From assembly GCA_964601275.1 (NCBI GenBank), contig CAZRMV010000002.1, positions 186,001 to 250,000 of the forward strand: a stretch of 64,000 nucleotides of DNA. The letters run 5' to 3'. Position 1 is the stretch's first letter; each line of letters opens with the position of its first letter. Positions 18,778 through 28,481 of this stretch are shown here, in pieces. The position numbers and the translations under genes are program-made. The DNA comes from JAOZPE01 sp964601275. Its GTDB lineage: Bacteria; Krumholzibacteriota; Krumholzibacteriia; JAJRXK01. The notes under the pieces were generated by a model. It saw only the letters and a program-made list of their open reading frames with translations, had not been told where the DNA came from and searched no databases.

Positions 18778-19388
18778 ATCGAGTCCAGCATCAGGTCGAG
18801 CTGGTGACGCTCGCGCCCGACCTCTCCTTCTGTCCGCCGGGCGACCGGCCCGAACTGGCCTTCAGCGGCCGTTCGAACGTGGGAAAATCCTCGCTCCTGA
18901 ACTTGCTGGTGGGACGCAAGCGGGCCGCCTACACCAGCGGGCAACCGGGGAAGACCCGGGCCTTGACCTACTTCCTGGTGGATGGGCGCTGGCACCTGGT
19001 GGACATGCCGGGCTACGGCTACGCCCGCGTTCCGCAAGCGGAGCGGCGCAAGTGGGCCGCGGCGATGCGGGTCTACCTGCACCAGAGGAAACAGCTCGCG
19101 GCGGTCCTGCAGTTGATCGACCTGAGGGTGGGTCTGACGCCCGACGACCGGGCCCGGATCCGGGAGCTGCAGTCGGCGGGGAAGGATTTTTGCCTTGTTT
19201 TCACCAAGGCGGACAAGGTGCCCCGGGCCCAGCACGACCGACGGGTTGCCGAATGCCTTGATCGGCTTGAAGTTCCGCCCACCACCGGGGTGGTGGTCAG
19301 TTCCTCCCGGGAACGCTGGGGGGTCGTGGAGCTCTGGGCCTGGATGGAGGATCACCTGCCGTCGCCCCCCGCAGGCGGGGCCGGCTGA
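18774..19388 (+). CDS. engB: Ribosome biogenesis GTP-binding protein EngB/YsxC
   Basis: A 204-residue TRAFAC GTPase needed for large-subunit ribosome assembly. It has G1 GRSNVGKS (residues 32-39), the G2 region SGQPGKTRALTYF, G3 DMPGYG, G4 TKAD and a G5-like VVSSSRERWG. It starts with TTG, and TTGA overlaps the lon stop, indicating translational coupling. Linkage of engB to lon or clpX is common in bacteria. The C-terminus is slightly extended with Pro and Gly. Confidence 0.96.
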   Translation: MNRVQHQVELVTLAPDLSFCPPGDRPELAFSGRSNVGKSSLLNLLVGRKRAAYTSGQPGKTRALTYFLVDGRWHLVDMPGYGYARVPQAERRKWAAAMRVYLHQRKQLAAVLQLIDLRVGLTPDDRARIRELQSAGKDFCLVFTKADKVPRAQHDRRVAECLDRLEVPPTTGVVVSSSRERWGVVELWAWMEDHLPSPPAGGAG

Positions 19389-19398
19389 AGGTGGACAA

Positions 19399-19428
19399 TT
19401 GACGCCTCGGGCGGGGGCGACCTATACT
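19399..19428 (+). promoter_or_regulatory. Consensus-like sigma-70 promoter for the haem/calcium-type secreted protein
   Basis: TTGACG, 18-base spacer, TATACT, just after the engB stop. Expected transcript start near 19434. It is among the best promoter matches in the window and implies the gene below is transcribed on its own. Confidence 0.7.
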
Positions 19429-19433
19429 CCAAG

Positions 19434-19541
19434 CGGGGAAACGCCCCTTGGCATGTTTCTGGTTAGCCCGTCGGACAGGGGAGGGGCAAAGACTGCGGTC
19501 CGGCCGCAAACCTCCAACGAGGAGCCGCGGAGACGAAGCTG
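19434..19541 (+). promoter_or_regulatory. Structured 5' leader, possible RNA regulator
   Basis: About 108 nt between the predicted transcript start and the GTG codon. It opens with a stem CCAAG...CTTGG extended by GGG/CCC. GTCGGAC can pair with GTCCGGC over seven bp, and TGCGG/CCGCA and CCTC/GAGG form further hairpins near the start. I compared it with cyclic-di-GMP-I and cobalamin riboswitch signatures and neither fits. Class unknown. Confidence 0.35.
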
Positions 19542-20000
19542 GTGAATCGGCAAGGAGGACGGATCGTCCTGGGCGCGTTGCTGGTGTACGCGTGGATGGT
19601 GACTCCTGCGGGTGCCACCCCGGTGGACATGTGGAGCCTTCCCTCCTATGAACCCGCCCGGTGCCTGAGCTGCCACCTCTCCGGCGAGGCGGAACTGCTC
19701 AAGGATCCCACCCTGGCCTCGCAACTCAATCCCTTCGGCACCGATTGGAAGGCCCAGGGCCGTACCTGGGGACCGACGATCGCCAAGCTCGACAGCGACG
19801 GAGACCAGTGCCTGAACGGCGCGGAGCTGGGAGATTTCACCGGGACGAACTGGACCGGGCCCAACGTCGAGGATCCCAACCGCAAGCATCAGAACAGCAA
19901 CCCCGGAGTGGCGGATTGCACCCTGGCCGAGATTAACGATCGGAGCTGGGGTATTCTCAAGGCCGTGTTCGACGAGGCGAACAAGCGCAAGGTCCGCTGA
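19542..20000 (+). CDS. Secreted protein with CxxCH haem motif and calcium-loop-like segment
   Basis: A 152-residue exported protein with a signal peptide at residues 1-26 (LGALLVYAWMVTPAGA). The mature part has CLSCH, the c-type haem-attachment motif, at about residues 42-46, and an acidic loop DSDGDQCLNGAELGD resembling a calcium-binding EF-hand-like or Temptin-type segment. A third and a fourth Cys may form a disulfide. The middle (NPFGTDWKAQGRTWGPTIAK) resembles secreted Temptin/cytochrome-like proteins. It starts with GTG behind a strong promoter and structured leader. It could be a periplasmic electron carrier or a calcium-stabilised adhesive protein; only motif evidence exists. Confidence 0.6.
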   Translation: MNRQGGRIVLGALLVYAWMVTPAGATPVDMWSLPSYEPARCLSCHLSGEAELLKDPTLASQLNPFGTDWKAQGRTWGPTIAKLDSDGDQCLNGAELGDFTGTNWTGPNVEDPNRKHQNSNPGVADCTLAEINDRSWGILKAVFDEANKRKVR

Positions 20001-20079
20001 TCCGCCGCAGCGGGCTCCGTCCATATGCCGCCGTCCGGTTTCGCTGGGCGCGCATTTTTTTGCGAGGAGATCCCACAAG

Positions 20080-21402
<1,323 letters not shown>

Positions 21403-21543
21403 CCACATCTCCACCGTGTCCCGGCCTTTCGGCGGCTCCGCGACGCACGCCTTGGGGACACGACCGGCCCTGATTCTCCGTCCTGACCCGGAGACTGCGC
21501 GCTGGCACGCATCGTGTTTGCCGGAGAGTCGAGGTGCCTCTCG

Positions 21544-22509
21544 ATGATTCTCTGGATCTTCTTCTCCCTGTTGGGCCTGACCGCTGGGGCCTCGGTCCTC
21601 TTCCTGCTGCGCCAGTGGCGCCGTCGCCGCCGGCTCGACGTCCTGGGCCGCCGTCACAAGATGCGCCGCCGTTCCTCACGGGAGGTCGAGGAGATCCTCC
21701 AGTCGCTGGCCGGGAGGTGGGTGCAGACCGGTCTGCGGGACGTGCTGGAAGGACGCGATGCCGCCGGGCGATACTTCGCCGCGCGACGGGGATGGGGCCG
21801 GGAGATGAAGGAGGTCTTCATCGTCGAGCTGAGCCGGCCGACGCCGGCCCGCGGTCTCGGACTCGATTCCCTGCCGAGCGGTGCGCTGCGGCTGCAGTGG
21901 GAACTCACTCCCGATCGGGCCCTGGACGGTCAGGCTCGCGAGGTGGTGCAGAAGGTGCTGCGGGAGTTCGCCGCGTTCAAGCTCCATCATCCGCGGCCCC
22001 GGATCTCCCTGGAGGTGGGGGAGAGAGGGGCGGTGCTGCATGCGCCGGCCGTGGGCGAAGAGCAGCGTACCGCCTTCATCGCCGCGGCCCGGGTTCTCCG
22101 GGGGGACCTGATGCACTGTCTCTACCGGCGTGGTTCCACCATGCCCGGGGTGGAAGCCCCGCCCGGTCCCGCGAAGAATGCGGACGCAATGGAATCCCGC
22201 CGAGCCGGCCGCGGCCCGCGCGAAGAGGGTACCGGGGACGGGTCGGACGAGGCGCTTCATCCCGACATCGACCGGGCCCTGGAGAACCTCGAGCCCAAGC
22301 CCCTGGTGAGCGCGGACGAACTGGTGGCGGAAAAGCCTCCTCCGGTGCCCAAGGGGTGGCAGAGCGTTCACGGCAAGGCGGTCTTCGAGATCCCCGAGCC
22401 CGAGGAGGAAGTCGTGGTCCTGGAGGCGTGCGCTTCGCGGACCAAGGCCACCCCGGCGGTGAAGGATCTCAGCGAGGAGGAACGCCGCGCCCTGTTCTTC
22501 GTGCCCTGA
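21544..22509 (+). CDS. Hypothetical membrane-anchored protein
   Basis: About 321 residues; I do not recognise a family. The start at 21544 places one transmembrane helix at the very N-terminus (MILWIFFSLLGLTAGASVLF), followed by a very basic stretch (RQWRRRRRLD, then GRRHKMRRRSSRE), which predicts a cytoplasmic body anchored by its N-terminus. Residues about 50-200 look like a compact alpha/beta domain (R-G-W-G-R-E-M-K-E-V-F-I-V-E-L, L-R-L-Q-W-E-L-T-P-D). The C-terminal third is charged, Pro-rich and probably disordered. It may be co-transcribed with purA, 141 bases upstream. Confidence 0.6.
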   Translation: MILWIFFSLLGLTAGASVLFLLRQWRRRRRLDVLGRRHKMRRRSSREVEEILQSLAGRWVQTGLRDVLEGRDAAGRYFAARRGWGREMKEVFIVELSRPTPARGLGLDSLPSGALRLQWELTPDRALDGQAREVVQKVLREFAAFKLHHPRPRISLEVGERGAVLHAPAVGEEQRTAFIAAARVLRGDLMHCLYRRGSTMPGVEAPPGPAKNADAMESRRAGRGPREEGTGDGSDEALHPDIDRALENLEPKPLVSADELVAEKPPPVPKGWQSVHGKAVFEIPEPEEEVVVLEACASRTKATPAVKDLSEEERRALFFVP

Positions 22510-22515
22510 GTCCTC

Positions 22516-22542
22516 CCCGTGGTGCGGAGCTACGACCACGGG
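22516..22542. terminator. Bidirectional terminator-like hairpin
   Basis: CCCGTGGT and ACCACGGG arms with an 11-base loop in the short gap between two convergent genes. It has no T-run, so a factor-independent role is uncertain. Confidence 0.45.
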
Positions 22543-22564
22543 CTCCGTCCGCCCAGGGGGGTCC

Positions 22565-23389
22565 CTATCTCATCCAGGTGACCCGCTGGGTCACGACCCC
22601 CTTCGGGGAACGAAGGCGGATGAGGTAGAGTCCCTCCGCGACCCTCTTGCCCGAAAGATCCCGGCCATTCCAGCGGACAACGGTGCGCTCGCGGGTGGTG
22701 ACCCCGTCGAAGAGGCGCGCCACCCGGCGGCCGCGAAGATCGTAGACATCCACGGTGGCCGGACTCGACAGCGGCAGGTCGAAGCGGATCAGGCTCCGGC
22801 CCGTGCTGGGATTGGGCAGGGGGGGAAGCAAGGTGAGTTGCGACTCCGGCCCCGGGGGAAGTGCCGCCGCGGCGACGTTTGCCCAGGTGTCGGTGGTGGA
22901 GAGACCGTTCACCTCATCGGTCCAGGTGATCGACTCGAAAGTGAGCGACCAGGTTTCCATCGGCGGGGTGGTCTCGTTTCCCACCTGCCCATGTCCGACC
23001 AGGTGGGCGTTGCTGAGCACGATCGAATAGAGGAGCAGCGGCGGTTGCGAGTCCTGGTAGAGCCGGATCCTGACCGTGATGAGGGTCTCATCCTGGAGCA
23101 AGGCCGCGATCAACGGGACCGTGGCCCGGTCCAGGTACTTGGTGAGAACGATGGGTGCGTATTGCTGGACGCCATTGGCCAGTCCGGTCGCCGGGTCGTA
23201 GGGAACCTGGATCGAGCTGCTGAACTCGAGCATCTCGATGTTGCCTTGTTCGCCTTGCATGAGCAGATCGCCCTGGATGACCCCCTGGGTTCCGCCTTCG
23301 ATGTACACCGCGATCACCGCTGCCGCGGGATGGGTGAGGAGCATGAGAACAAGACACAAGGGCGCGAGGACGCGGAGGGTGGTGGTCAT
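22565..23389 (-). CDS. Sec-exported Hcp-fold protein with C-terminal sorting domain
   Basis: A 274-residue protein in three parts. The signal peptide is residues 1-24 (APLCLVLMLLTHPAAA). Residues about 25-170 match the type VI secretion tube protein Hcp: AVYIEGGTQGVIQGD, then LEFSSSIQVP, PIVLTKYLDRATVPLIAALL, V-R-I-R-L-Y-Q, L-L-Y-S-I-V-L-S-N-A-H-L-V and E-T-W-S-L-T-F-E-S-I-T-W. Residues about 195-274 are a FlgD-like/T9SS-type sorting domain (PPLPNPSTGRSLIRFDLP, YDLRGRRVARL, VRWNGRDLSGK). The start at 23389 gives the signal peptide. True T6SS Hcp has no signal peptide, so this protein is exported and anchored differently. No other T6SS gene is present. Function unknown; Hcp rings could act as a surface assembly. 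Confidence 0.8.
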   Translation of the reverse strand: MTTTLRVLAPLCLVLMLLTHPAAAVIAVYIEGGTQGVIQGDLLMQGEQGNIEMLEFSSSIQVPYDPATGLANGVQQYAPIVLTKYLDRATVPLIAALLQDETLITVRIRLYQDSQPPLLLYSIVLSNAHLVGHGQVGNETTPPMETWSLTFESITWTDEVNGLSTTDTWANVAAAALPPGPESQLTLLPPLPNPSTGRSLIRFDLPLSSPATVDVYDLRGRRVARLFDGVTTRERTVVRWNGRDLSGKRVAEGLYLIRLRSPKGVVTQRVTWMR

Positions 23390-23699
23390 GTCCGACCTCC
23401 TGGGGTTGGGCGTGAAGAGAGGAGGGAGCCGCCGGGGACCGTCGCGGCGTGCCCGAGGCTCTGAGTCTAGGCCCCGGTCGAGGATTCTTTCAAGGGGCCT
23501 TCCCTTGCGGAGGACCTTTGGGGGTCGGCATTGGGGTTTGGCGAGAAGCCTCGATCGTCTCCGGGATCCTGCAAGCAACTTCGCCGGATCCGTTCTCCGA
23601 GGTTGCCCGCAAGGGGCTTCCTGCCTACACTTCCGCCCTGTCGTTCGCCCGCGCGGCCCTGGCGGATCCCCTTCCGCTGCGCCGCACGAAGGATCGGGT
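23390..23699. other. Intergenic region between the Hcp-fold gene and tRNA-Lys
   Basis: About 310 bases with no convincing gene. It holds the tRNA-Lys promoter (23603-23631), and its left end must carry the promoter of the divergent Hcp-fold gene, which I cannot pinpoint. Confidence 0.55.
23603..23631 (+). promoter_or_regulatory. Candidate promoter for tRNA-Lys
   Basis: TTGCCC, 17-base spacer, TACACT, about 70 bases before the tRNA. Confidence 0.5.
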
Positions 23700-23775
23700 G
23701 GGCCCCTAGCTCATCAGGTAGAGCAGCGGACTTTTAATCCGCAGGCGCTGGGTTCGAGTCCCAGGGGGCCCACCA
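23700..23775 (+). tRNA. tRNA-Lys (anticodon UUU)
   Basis: Acceptor arms GGGCCCC and GGGGCCC with encoded ACCA. Anticodon stem GCGGA/TCCGC with loop CTTTTAA (anticodon TTT). T-arm CTGGG-TTCGAGT-CCCAG. D-arm GCTC...GAGC. Confidence 0.97.
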
Positions 23776-23812
23776 ATGATTGCCAGGGCTCATCGCCCCG
23801 GAAGCGCTCCGG

Positions 23813-24757
23813 TCAGTAACCCGCCTTCCAGCGTCCCCAGGACCAGGCGTCCATCGGCGGGGGGATCTTCTCCTGGCGAGCTCCAAAGACAAGCCCCTGG
23901 TCCTCCCACACCTTGATCACCCAGAGGAGCTGGCCGTCCGCCTCGACCGGCTCGACATAGAAGTCTCCGTCACCGGTGATCCGGGTGGACGATTCCACTC
24001 CAAGGAAGGATACGATGATGGAAATCTTGTAGCGCGCCCGGATGGTGCCGGTGTACAGGGGATCTGCTCCCGGGTCGCCCCAGTCGCTGATCTTCTGGAA
24101 GACGGTGAATTCGATCCCCCGGATGGGCGGGATCGCCACCTGGCCGATCGGATCGAAACCCGGTTGTTCGGAGAACATCTTCGTGGCGGTCGCCAACTCC
24201 CGGCTACGGTCCCAGCTCGGGCCACCTACGAACCCGTCCAGATTGTCCCGCGGATCGAAGAAGAACTGGAAACCGGTCGCGAGCAGCTTCTCGTACTCGA
24301 TGATGGATTGTTCTTCCCAGGCCTTCTTGAAGTTCTCCATCAGGAGATCAGGAGTGGTCGCCGGCTGGAAGATGGGCTCCTCCGGGCCGGTGATGACCGT
24401 GACGGTGTTTCCTCGGCCGATCATGTCGCCCGTGGTTTCCACATCGACGCGGAAATGGTAGGTGGTCTCCGGATCGAGGGACTGCACCTCATAGCTGACG
24501 ACATTGCGGTCGGTGATCGCCGCGAGGAGGGAGTCGTCCCGATCTTCCATGGTCACCGCGTAGAGAGAGAAATCCTCGGCGGTGGATGGGGTCCAGGACA
24601 GCAGAACACTGTGGGCGGTGATGTTGGTGTCGGCAGGAACGGAGAGAACCACGGGTTCCGGAACGGACGGCTGGGGAGAGGTCGGCTCATTGCGGTCGGA
24701 ACAGGAGACCAGGCCGACGAAGAAGAAGAGCAAAGCCGGTATGCGGGACCGGTACAT
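23813..24757 (-). CDS. Lipoprotein with fibronectin type III-like domain
   Basis: A 314-residue lipoprotein. The start at 24757 gives MYRSRIPALLFFFVGLVSC with lipobox GLVSC at about residue 19. Residues about 35-125 form an Fn3-like beta domain (P-A-D-T-N-I-T-A-H-S-V-L-L-S-W-T-P-S, then L-D-P-E-T-T-Y-H-F-R-V-D-V). The C-terminal two thirds are an alpha/beta domain with NTF2-like character (LLMENFKKAWEEQSIIEYEK, FQFFFDPRDN, YTGTIRARYKISIIVSF, E-A-D-G-Q-L-L-W-V-I-K-V-W-E-D-Q), a layout I have seen in surface lipoproteins of candidate FCB phyla. Binding role unknown. The next gene on this strand begins 130 bases upstream of its start codon. Confidence 0.65.
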   Translation of the reverse strand: MYRSRIPALLFFFVGLVSCSDRNEPTSPQPSVPEPVVLSVPADTNITAHSVLLSWTPSTAEDFSLYAVTMEDRDDSLLAAITDRNVVSYEVQSLDPETTYHFRVDVETTGDMIGRGNTVTVITGPEEPIFQPATTPDLLMENFKKAWEEQSIIEYEKLLATGFQFFFDPRDNLDGFVGGPSWDRSRELATATKMFSEQPGFDPIGQVAIPPIRGIEFTVFQKISDWGDPGADPLYTGTIRARYKISIIVSFLGVESSTRITGDGDFYVEPVEADGQLLWVIKVWEDQGLVFGARQEKIPPPMDAWSWGRWKAGY

Positions 24758-24887
24758 CAAGTGACGCCTCCGGGAGGTTCGCTGGCGCCGATCATAGCAC
24801 CGGATCGCCGGTGGATGGAAGGAGAGTGGGGGACTCCCAGAGTCCCCCTCTCTGTGGACCACCTCGAATATCCCCATTCGCCTGGTC

Positions 24888-27311
24888 TCAGCGCACCAGG
24901 GTCATCTTCCGGCTGAGGGTCTCCTTCCCGGTCTTCAAGCGGCAGAGATAGCTCCCCGACACCACGGGACGGCCGCGATCGTCCCGTCCATCCCAGACCA
25001 CGCGGAAGGTCCCCCTCCCGTGGAAGCCTTCGAAGAGAGTGCGCACCCTGCGCCCCCGCAGATCGTAGATCGCCAGCGTGATCTCGCCGTCGTGCGGCAG
25101 GCCGAAACGGATCGTGGTGCGCGGGTTGAAGGGATTGGGATGGTTGGGGGAGAGAACGGCGCGTTGTGGCGCGGCCACGGGGGGCGCGTCCACCGGCACC
25201 CCCTCGACCAGCGAGGGCACGCCCAGGCAGTCCAGGTACATGTCCAGCCCGTTCTGGGCCACCAGGCGCAGCTCGAACTGCGGTTGCGGAGCCATGATCC
25301 CGAGGTCGACTTCGTAACGGCCCGGGGCGCTGATCGTGATCAGGCCGTTGGTCCCCGTGCCCGGGCATTCGAACAGCAGGTCGCCCGGTTGGTTCAAGGT
25401 GGCCACGTCCACCAGCAACCCGAGGTGCTCCCAGGCGGGGTTGAAGACGGGGATGTCGGTCCGCACCCACAGTTCCTGCGTTCCCCCGACCGCTCCCAGG
25501 TGGGCGGGAACCTGGTCGAGGGTGAAGCCATCCACGATCGGCCCCACATCCACGACCGCGCCGAGATCCACCGGTGAGAACTCGCTGGAGAGGGAGTCGT
25601 CCACTCCCAGGGAGAACCCTCCGAATTCCTCCCAGTTGCTGGGATCGTCGACGATCGCGGCCTTCGAATTCCATCCCGGGATGACCCTCAGGTTGACGGT
25701 GAACCCGGGATAGGGGGTGGTGGTGCCGGCGTGGTCATCGTTGTGCAACTCGACGGTGACCGGATACGGATGGGGGTTGTGGTAGGTCCGCTTCCTTCCG
25801 CCGTTGCCGTACCAGCCGCGCACCAGCTTCTTCCTGGGTGGGGTCCGGGTCCGGTCGAGGATGTACACCTGTGCGGCGAAGGGACGGCTCGTGTCCTCGG
25901 GGTAGGTGACCTCGAAGCCGCCGTTGGCGGGGATGGTCCTCTTGACCGACTTGCAGTAGTTGTCGAAGTACTTCCCGGCCGACGGCGCATGGACGTAGAT
26001 ATCGTAGCTTTCGGAAACCACCGAGGTGATGTAGGCCGTTCCCACGTACCAGTGCCCGGTCACCTTGTCCCAGCACCACCGATCCAGACCGGGAATGTGG
26101 AGCGCTCCGCCGAAGGGGATCACGTCCGAGTTGCCGTGGCGGAGCGAGTCGGGGGCGACCCGGGACTGGTCCTTGTCGTCCTTCCACCGGATCCAAGTCC
26201 TGCCCGCGGTCTCCCCCAGGCCGGTGAGGGTCACCGCGTGGGCGCCGTCCCACTTCTTGTGACCCAGGCTGTCGGTGTAGATCCAGCTCACATTGACCTC
26301 GACATCTTCCCCCTTTGCGGCCTCCCGCGCGATCCACTCCTTGGTGGGGTAGCTTCCCGGCGCGGCGCTCGAGTCGCCCGCGGTGTACACCCCCGAAGTG
26401 CTCTTGACGTCTCCCCAATTGAAGAAGTCCTGGTACTTGACCCGGATGGGCAGGCCATAGGCCTCGGCGAAATCCATCTTGGCCCGGGCGGCGTCCGGGG
26501 CGGCCACTCCTTGGTAGGTTCCGGTCGAATCGGGGTTGCGGTTCATCAACCGGCTGAGCTGGGAGAAGGTCTGTTGCAGGGTGGAAGAGAAGTTGATCTC
26601 CGGGTGCTTCGACCTCAGCCAGTGCAAGCTGTTCGCACAGGCGGCGGGAACGCACCCGTTCCAGGCCTCGTTGCCGGTGGAACCCTTGCTGTCCAGGTCG
26701 AGGTTGGGCACCTGGCAACCCTGGTCCGCGTAGACGACGACGCTCGGGGGACCGGCTTGTGGGGCGTGTCGTGGGGGCGTACCCGGAACCGTGGGCGCCT
26801 CCGGGTGGGGGGACCGGGTTCCCTGGGTCACGACCTCCTGTCGCACCGGCAGCACCTGGTCGAGCGGGACCTGGACCGACCACTCATCGAAGAACGAATC
26901 CACCAGGACGGTGTCGGAAAGACTGAATCCGATCTGGATCTCGCTGACCTCGGTGCCCGGGGGGACGCCGAGTTCATCGAGGAAGAACTGCTCGCTGAGC
27001 GTCTCCGTCGGCGGCTCGTTCGACGCATCGCGCAGGTAGAGATTGCGGACGATCCAGACCGGGCTCGATCCCGCCCCGGGGACCACCGCCTGGACATTCA
27101 GGAACTGCGGGGTGGGGCCCGTTTCATAGAGGACGCGGAACTCCGCGAATTCCGAGGCGAACCGGATGCTCCCGGTTTCCATGTCGCGATAGGATAGTTG
27201 GTTGATCCCGAGCGAGAGGATCGTGGCCGCCATCACCGGCGGAGCGAGAAGGAATGTGAAGATGAGGGCAAGAACAACAAGACGGCACGGGGGGGAAGCC
27301 GTGCGGGTCAT
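24888..27311 (-). CDS. Exported C39-like cysteine protease with C-terminal sorting domain
   Basis: An 807-residue exported protein. The start at 27311 is fixed by AAAGGAGG six bases upstream; the nearer ATG at 27317 abuts that site and cannot use it. Signal peptide at about 1-30 (LALIFTFLLAPPVMAA). After a beta-rich region, about residues 195-380 look like a papain/C39-type peptidase: NGCVPAACANSLHWL (candidate Cys), D-G-A-H-A-V-T-L-T-G-L (candidate His), then W-I-R-W-K-D-D-K-D (candidate Asp). Beta domains follow, and the last 85 residues are the FlgD-like sorting domain (HPNPFNPRTTIRFGLP, YDLRGRRVRTLF, VVWDGRDDRGR). It is probably secreted and surface-attached. Protease activity is inferred from residue order only. 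Confidence 0.65.
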   Translation of the reverse strand: MTRTASPPCRLVVLALIFTFLLAPPVMAATILSLGINQLSYRDMETGSIRFASEFAEFRVLYETGPTPQFLNVQAVVPGAGSSPVWIVRNLYLRDASNEPPTETLSEQFFLDELGVPPGTEVSEIQIGFSLSDTVLVDSFFDEWSVQVPLDQVLPVRQEVVTQGTRSPHPEAPTVPGTPPRHAPQAGPPSVVVYADQGCQVPNLDLDSKGSTGNEAWNGCVPAACANSLHWLRSKHPEINFSSTLQQTFSQLSRLMNRNPDSTGTYQGVAAPDAARAKMDFAEAYGLPIRVKYQDFFNWGDVKSTSGVYTAGDSSAAPGSYPTKEWIAREAAKGEDVEVNVSWIYTDSLGHKKWDGAHAVTLTGLGETAGRTWIRWKDDKDQSRVAPDSLRHGNSDVIPFGGALHIPGLDRWCWDKVTGHWYVGTAYITSVVSESYDIYVHAPSAGKYFDNYCKSVKRTIPANGGFEVTYPEDTSRPFAAQVYILDRTRTPPRKKLVRGWYGNGGRKRTYHNPHPYPVTVELHNDDHAGTTTPYPGFTVNLRVIPGWNSKAAIVDDPSNWEEFGGFSLGVDDSLSSEFSPVDLGAVVDVGPIVDGFTLDQVPAHLGAVGGTQELWVRTDIPVFNPAWEHLGLLVDVATLNQPGDLLFECPGTGTNGLITISAPGRYEVDLGIMAPQPQFELRLVAQNGLDMYLDCLGVPSLVEGVPVDAPPVAAPQRAVLSPNHPNPFNPRTTIRFGLPHDGEITLAIYDLRGRRVRTLFEGFHGRGTFRVVWDGRDDRGRPVVSGSYLCRLKTGKETLSRKMTLVR

Positions 27312-27524
27312 GACCATCCTCCTTTGATACTGGCCAAGGCGTGAGCGGGCGCGAAGGACTTGCGGGCGCGCCGCGAAGAGGTGGGGGGATGCTAGCACAT
27401 CCGCGACAATACAGGACAGAAATGTCTTGAACAGGAATCGGAAACGGAGAACGAATGTTCGCTCGTCGGTTCCGGGGGGGAAGATTCCGTGGTTTGGGAG
27501 GACGCTTGCTCCTACACTCGGCCC

Positions 27525-28481
27525 ATGTCCACCGCTTCGCACCCGCCGAACCTGCGCCGCGCGCTCATCGCCGGCATCCTTGCCAACCTGGGGGTGGCGG
27601 CGGGAAAGTTCATTGCCTGGTTCGCCACGCACAGCACCGCCATGCTGGCCGAGGCGGTCCATTCGCTGGCCGACACCAGCAACCAGATCCTGTTGTTCGT
27701 GGGAATGATCCGGGCCGAACGCCCCGCCGATGAGGACCATCCGTTCGGCTACAGCGCAGAACGCTATTTCTGGGGATTCGTGGTGGCGGTGAACATCTTC
27801 ACCCTCGGAGCGGGGGTGGCCATCTACGAGGGAGTGGGAAAGCTCCTGCACCCGCGACCCACCGAGAACGTGCTGTGGAACTACGGCGCGCTGGGGCTCG
27901 CCGCGCTCTTCGAATCCTCCGCACTCCGGGTCGCGTGGAAGGAGTTCGGCCACTGGCGGAAGGATCACCCGGGGCCCATCTGGAAGGTCTTCCGGGAGGC
28001 CAAGGATCTCTCCCTGCCCACCCTGCTGTTCGAGGACTCGGCGGCCCTCATCGGCCTGGTCATCGCCGCGCTGGGGATCGGGTTGGCCCACCTGACCGGG
28101 CGGGAGTGGTTCGACGGGGCGGCTTCGGTGCTCATCGGATGCGTTCTGCTGGCAGTCGCCTGGTTCCTCGCCAGTGAGAGCCACAGCCTCCTGATCGGGG
28201 AATCCGCCGCGCGGCGCGACCGCAACCGCATCCGGGAGGCCCTCGCCGGGGATCCTGCCATCCAGGAGGTGGTGCGCCTGGTGACCCTGCAGAGGGGCCC
28301 CCAGTGGGTTCTGGTCGCCCTGGAGATCGAATTCACCGACGATCTGAGCACCGACCAGGTGGAAGAGGCCATCCGGCGGCTGGAGGAGAAGATCCGCCGC
28401 GCGGTCCCCTCTGCCGGCGAGATCTTCATCGAAGCGGGGGTGTTCCCGACCCTCAAGGGCCGATCTGGAACACGTTCTTGA
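27525..28481 (+). CDS. Cation diffusion facilitator transporter
   Basis: A 318-residue CDF-family metal exporter. It has six predicted TM segments, beginning LRRALIAGILANLGVAAGKF, and a C-terminal cytoplasmic ferredoxin-like domain (VVRLVTLQRGPQWVLVALEI...). TM2 carries the A-site HSLAD (HxxxD). In TM5 the usual HxxxD is replaced by LLFED, so the His ligand is missing while Asp is kept, as in the ZnT9-like branch. The start at 27525 is the first ATG after the leader. Metal selectivity is therefore uncertain. It is divergent from the C39-like gene and not linked to the RND metal operon. Confidence 0.88.
   Translation: MSTASHPPNLRRALIAGILANLGVAAGKFIAWFATHSTAMLAEAVHSLADTSNQILLFVGMIRAERPADEDHPFGYSAERYFWGFVVAVNIFTLGAGVAIYEGVGKLLHPRPTENVLWNYGALGLAALFESSALRVAWKEFGHWRKDHPGPIWKVFREAKDLSLPTLLFEDSAALIGLVIAALGIGLAHLTGREWFDGAASVLIGCVLLAVAWFLASESHSLLIGESAARRDRNRIREALAGDPAIQEVVRLVTLQRGPQWVLVALEIEFTDDLSTDQVEEAIRRLEEKIRRAVPSAGEIFIEAGVFPTLKGRSGTRS

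Noticed and set aside
19434..19541. Cyclic-di-GMP-I or cobalamin riboswitch in the leader
   Set aside because: The conserved GGGCAAACC-hairpin-GGGACGCAAAGCC core and the B12 box are absent; kept only as an unclassified structured leader.
22565..23389. Part of a type VI secretion system
   Set aside because: No sheath, baseplate, ClpV or VgrG gene is present, and the protein has a Sec signal peptide and a sorting domain.
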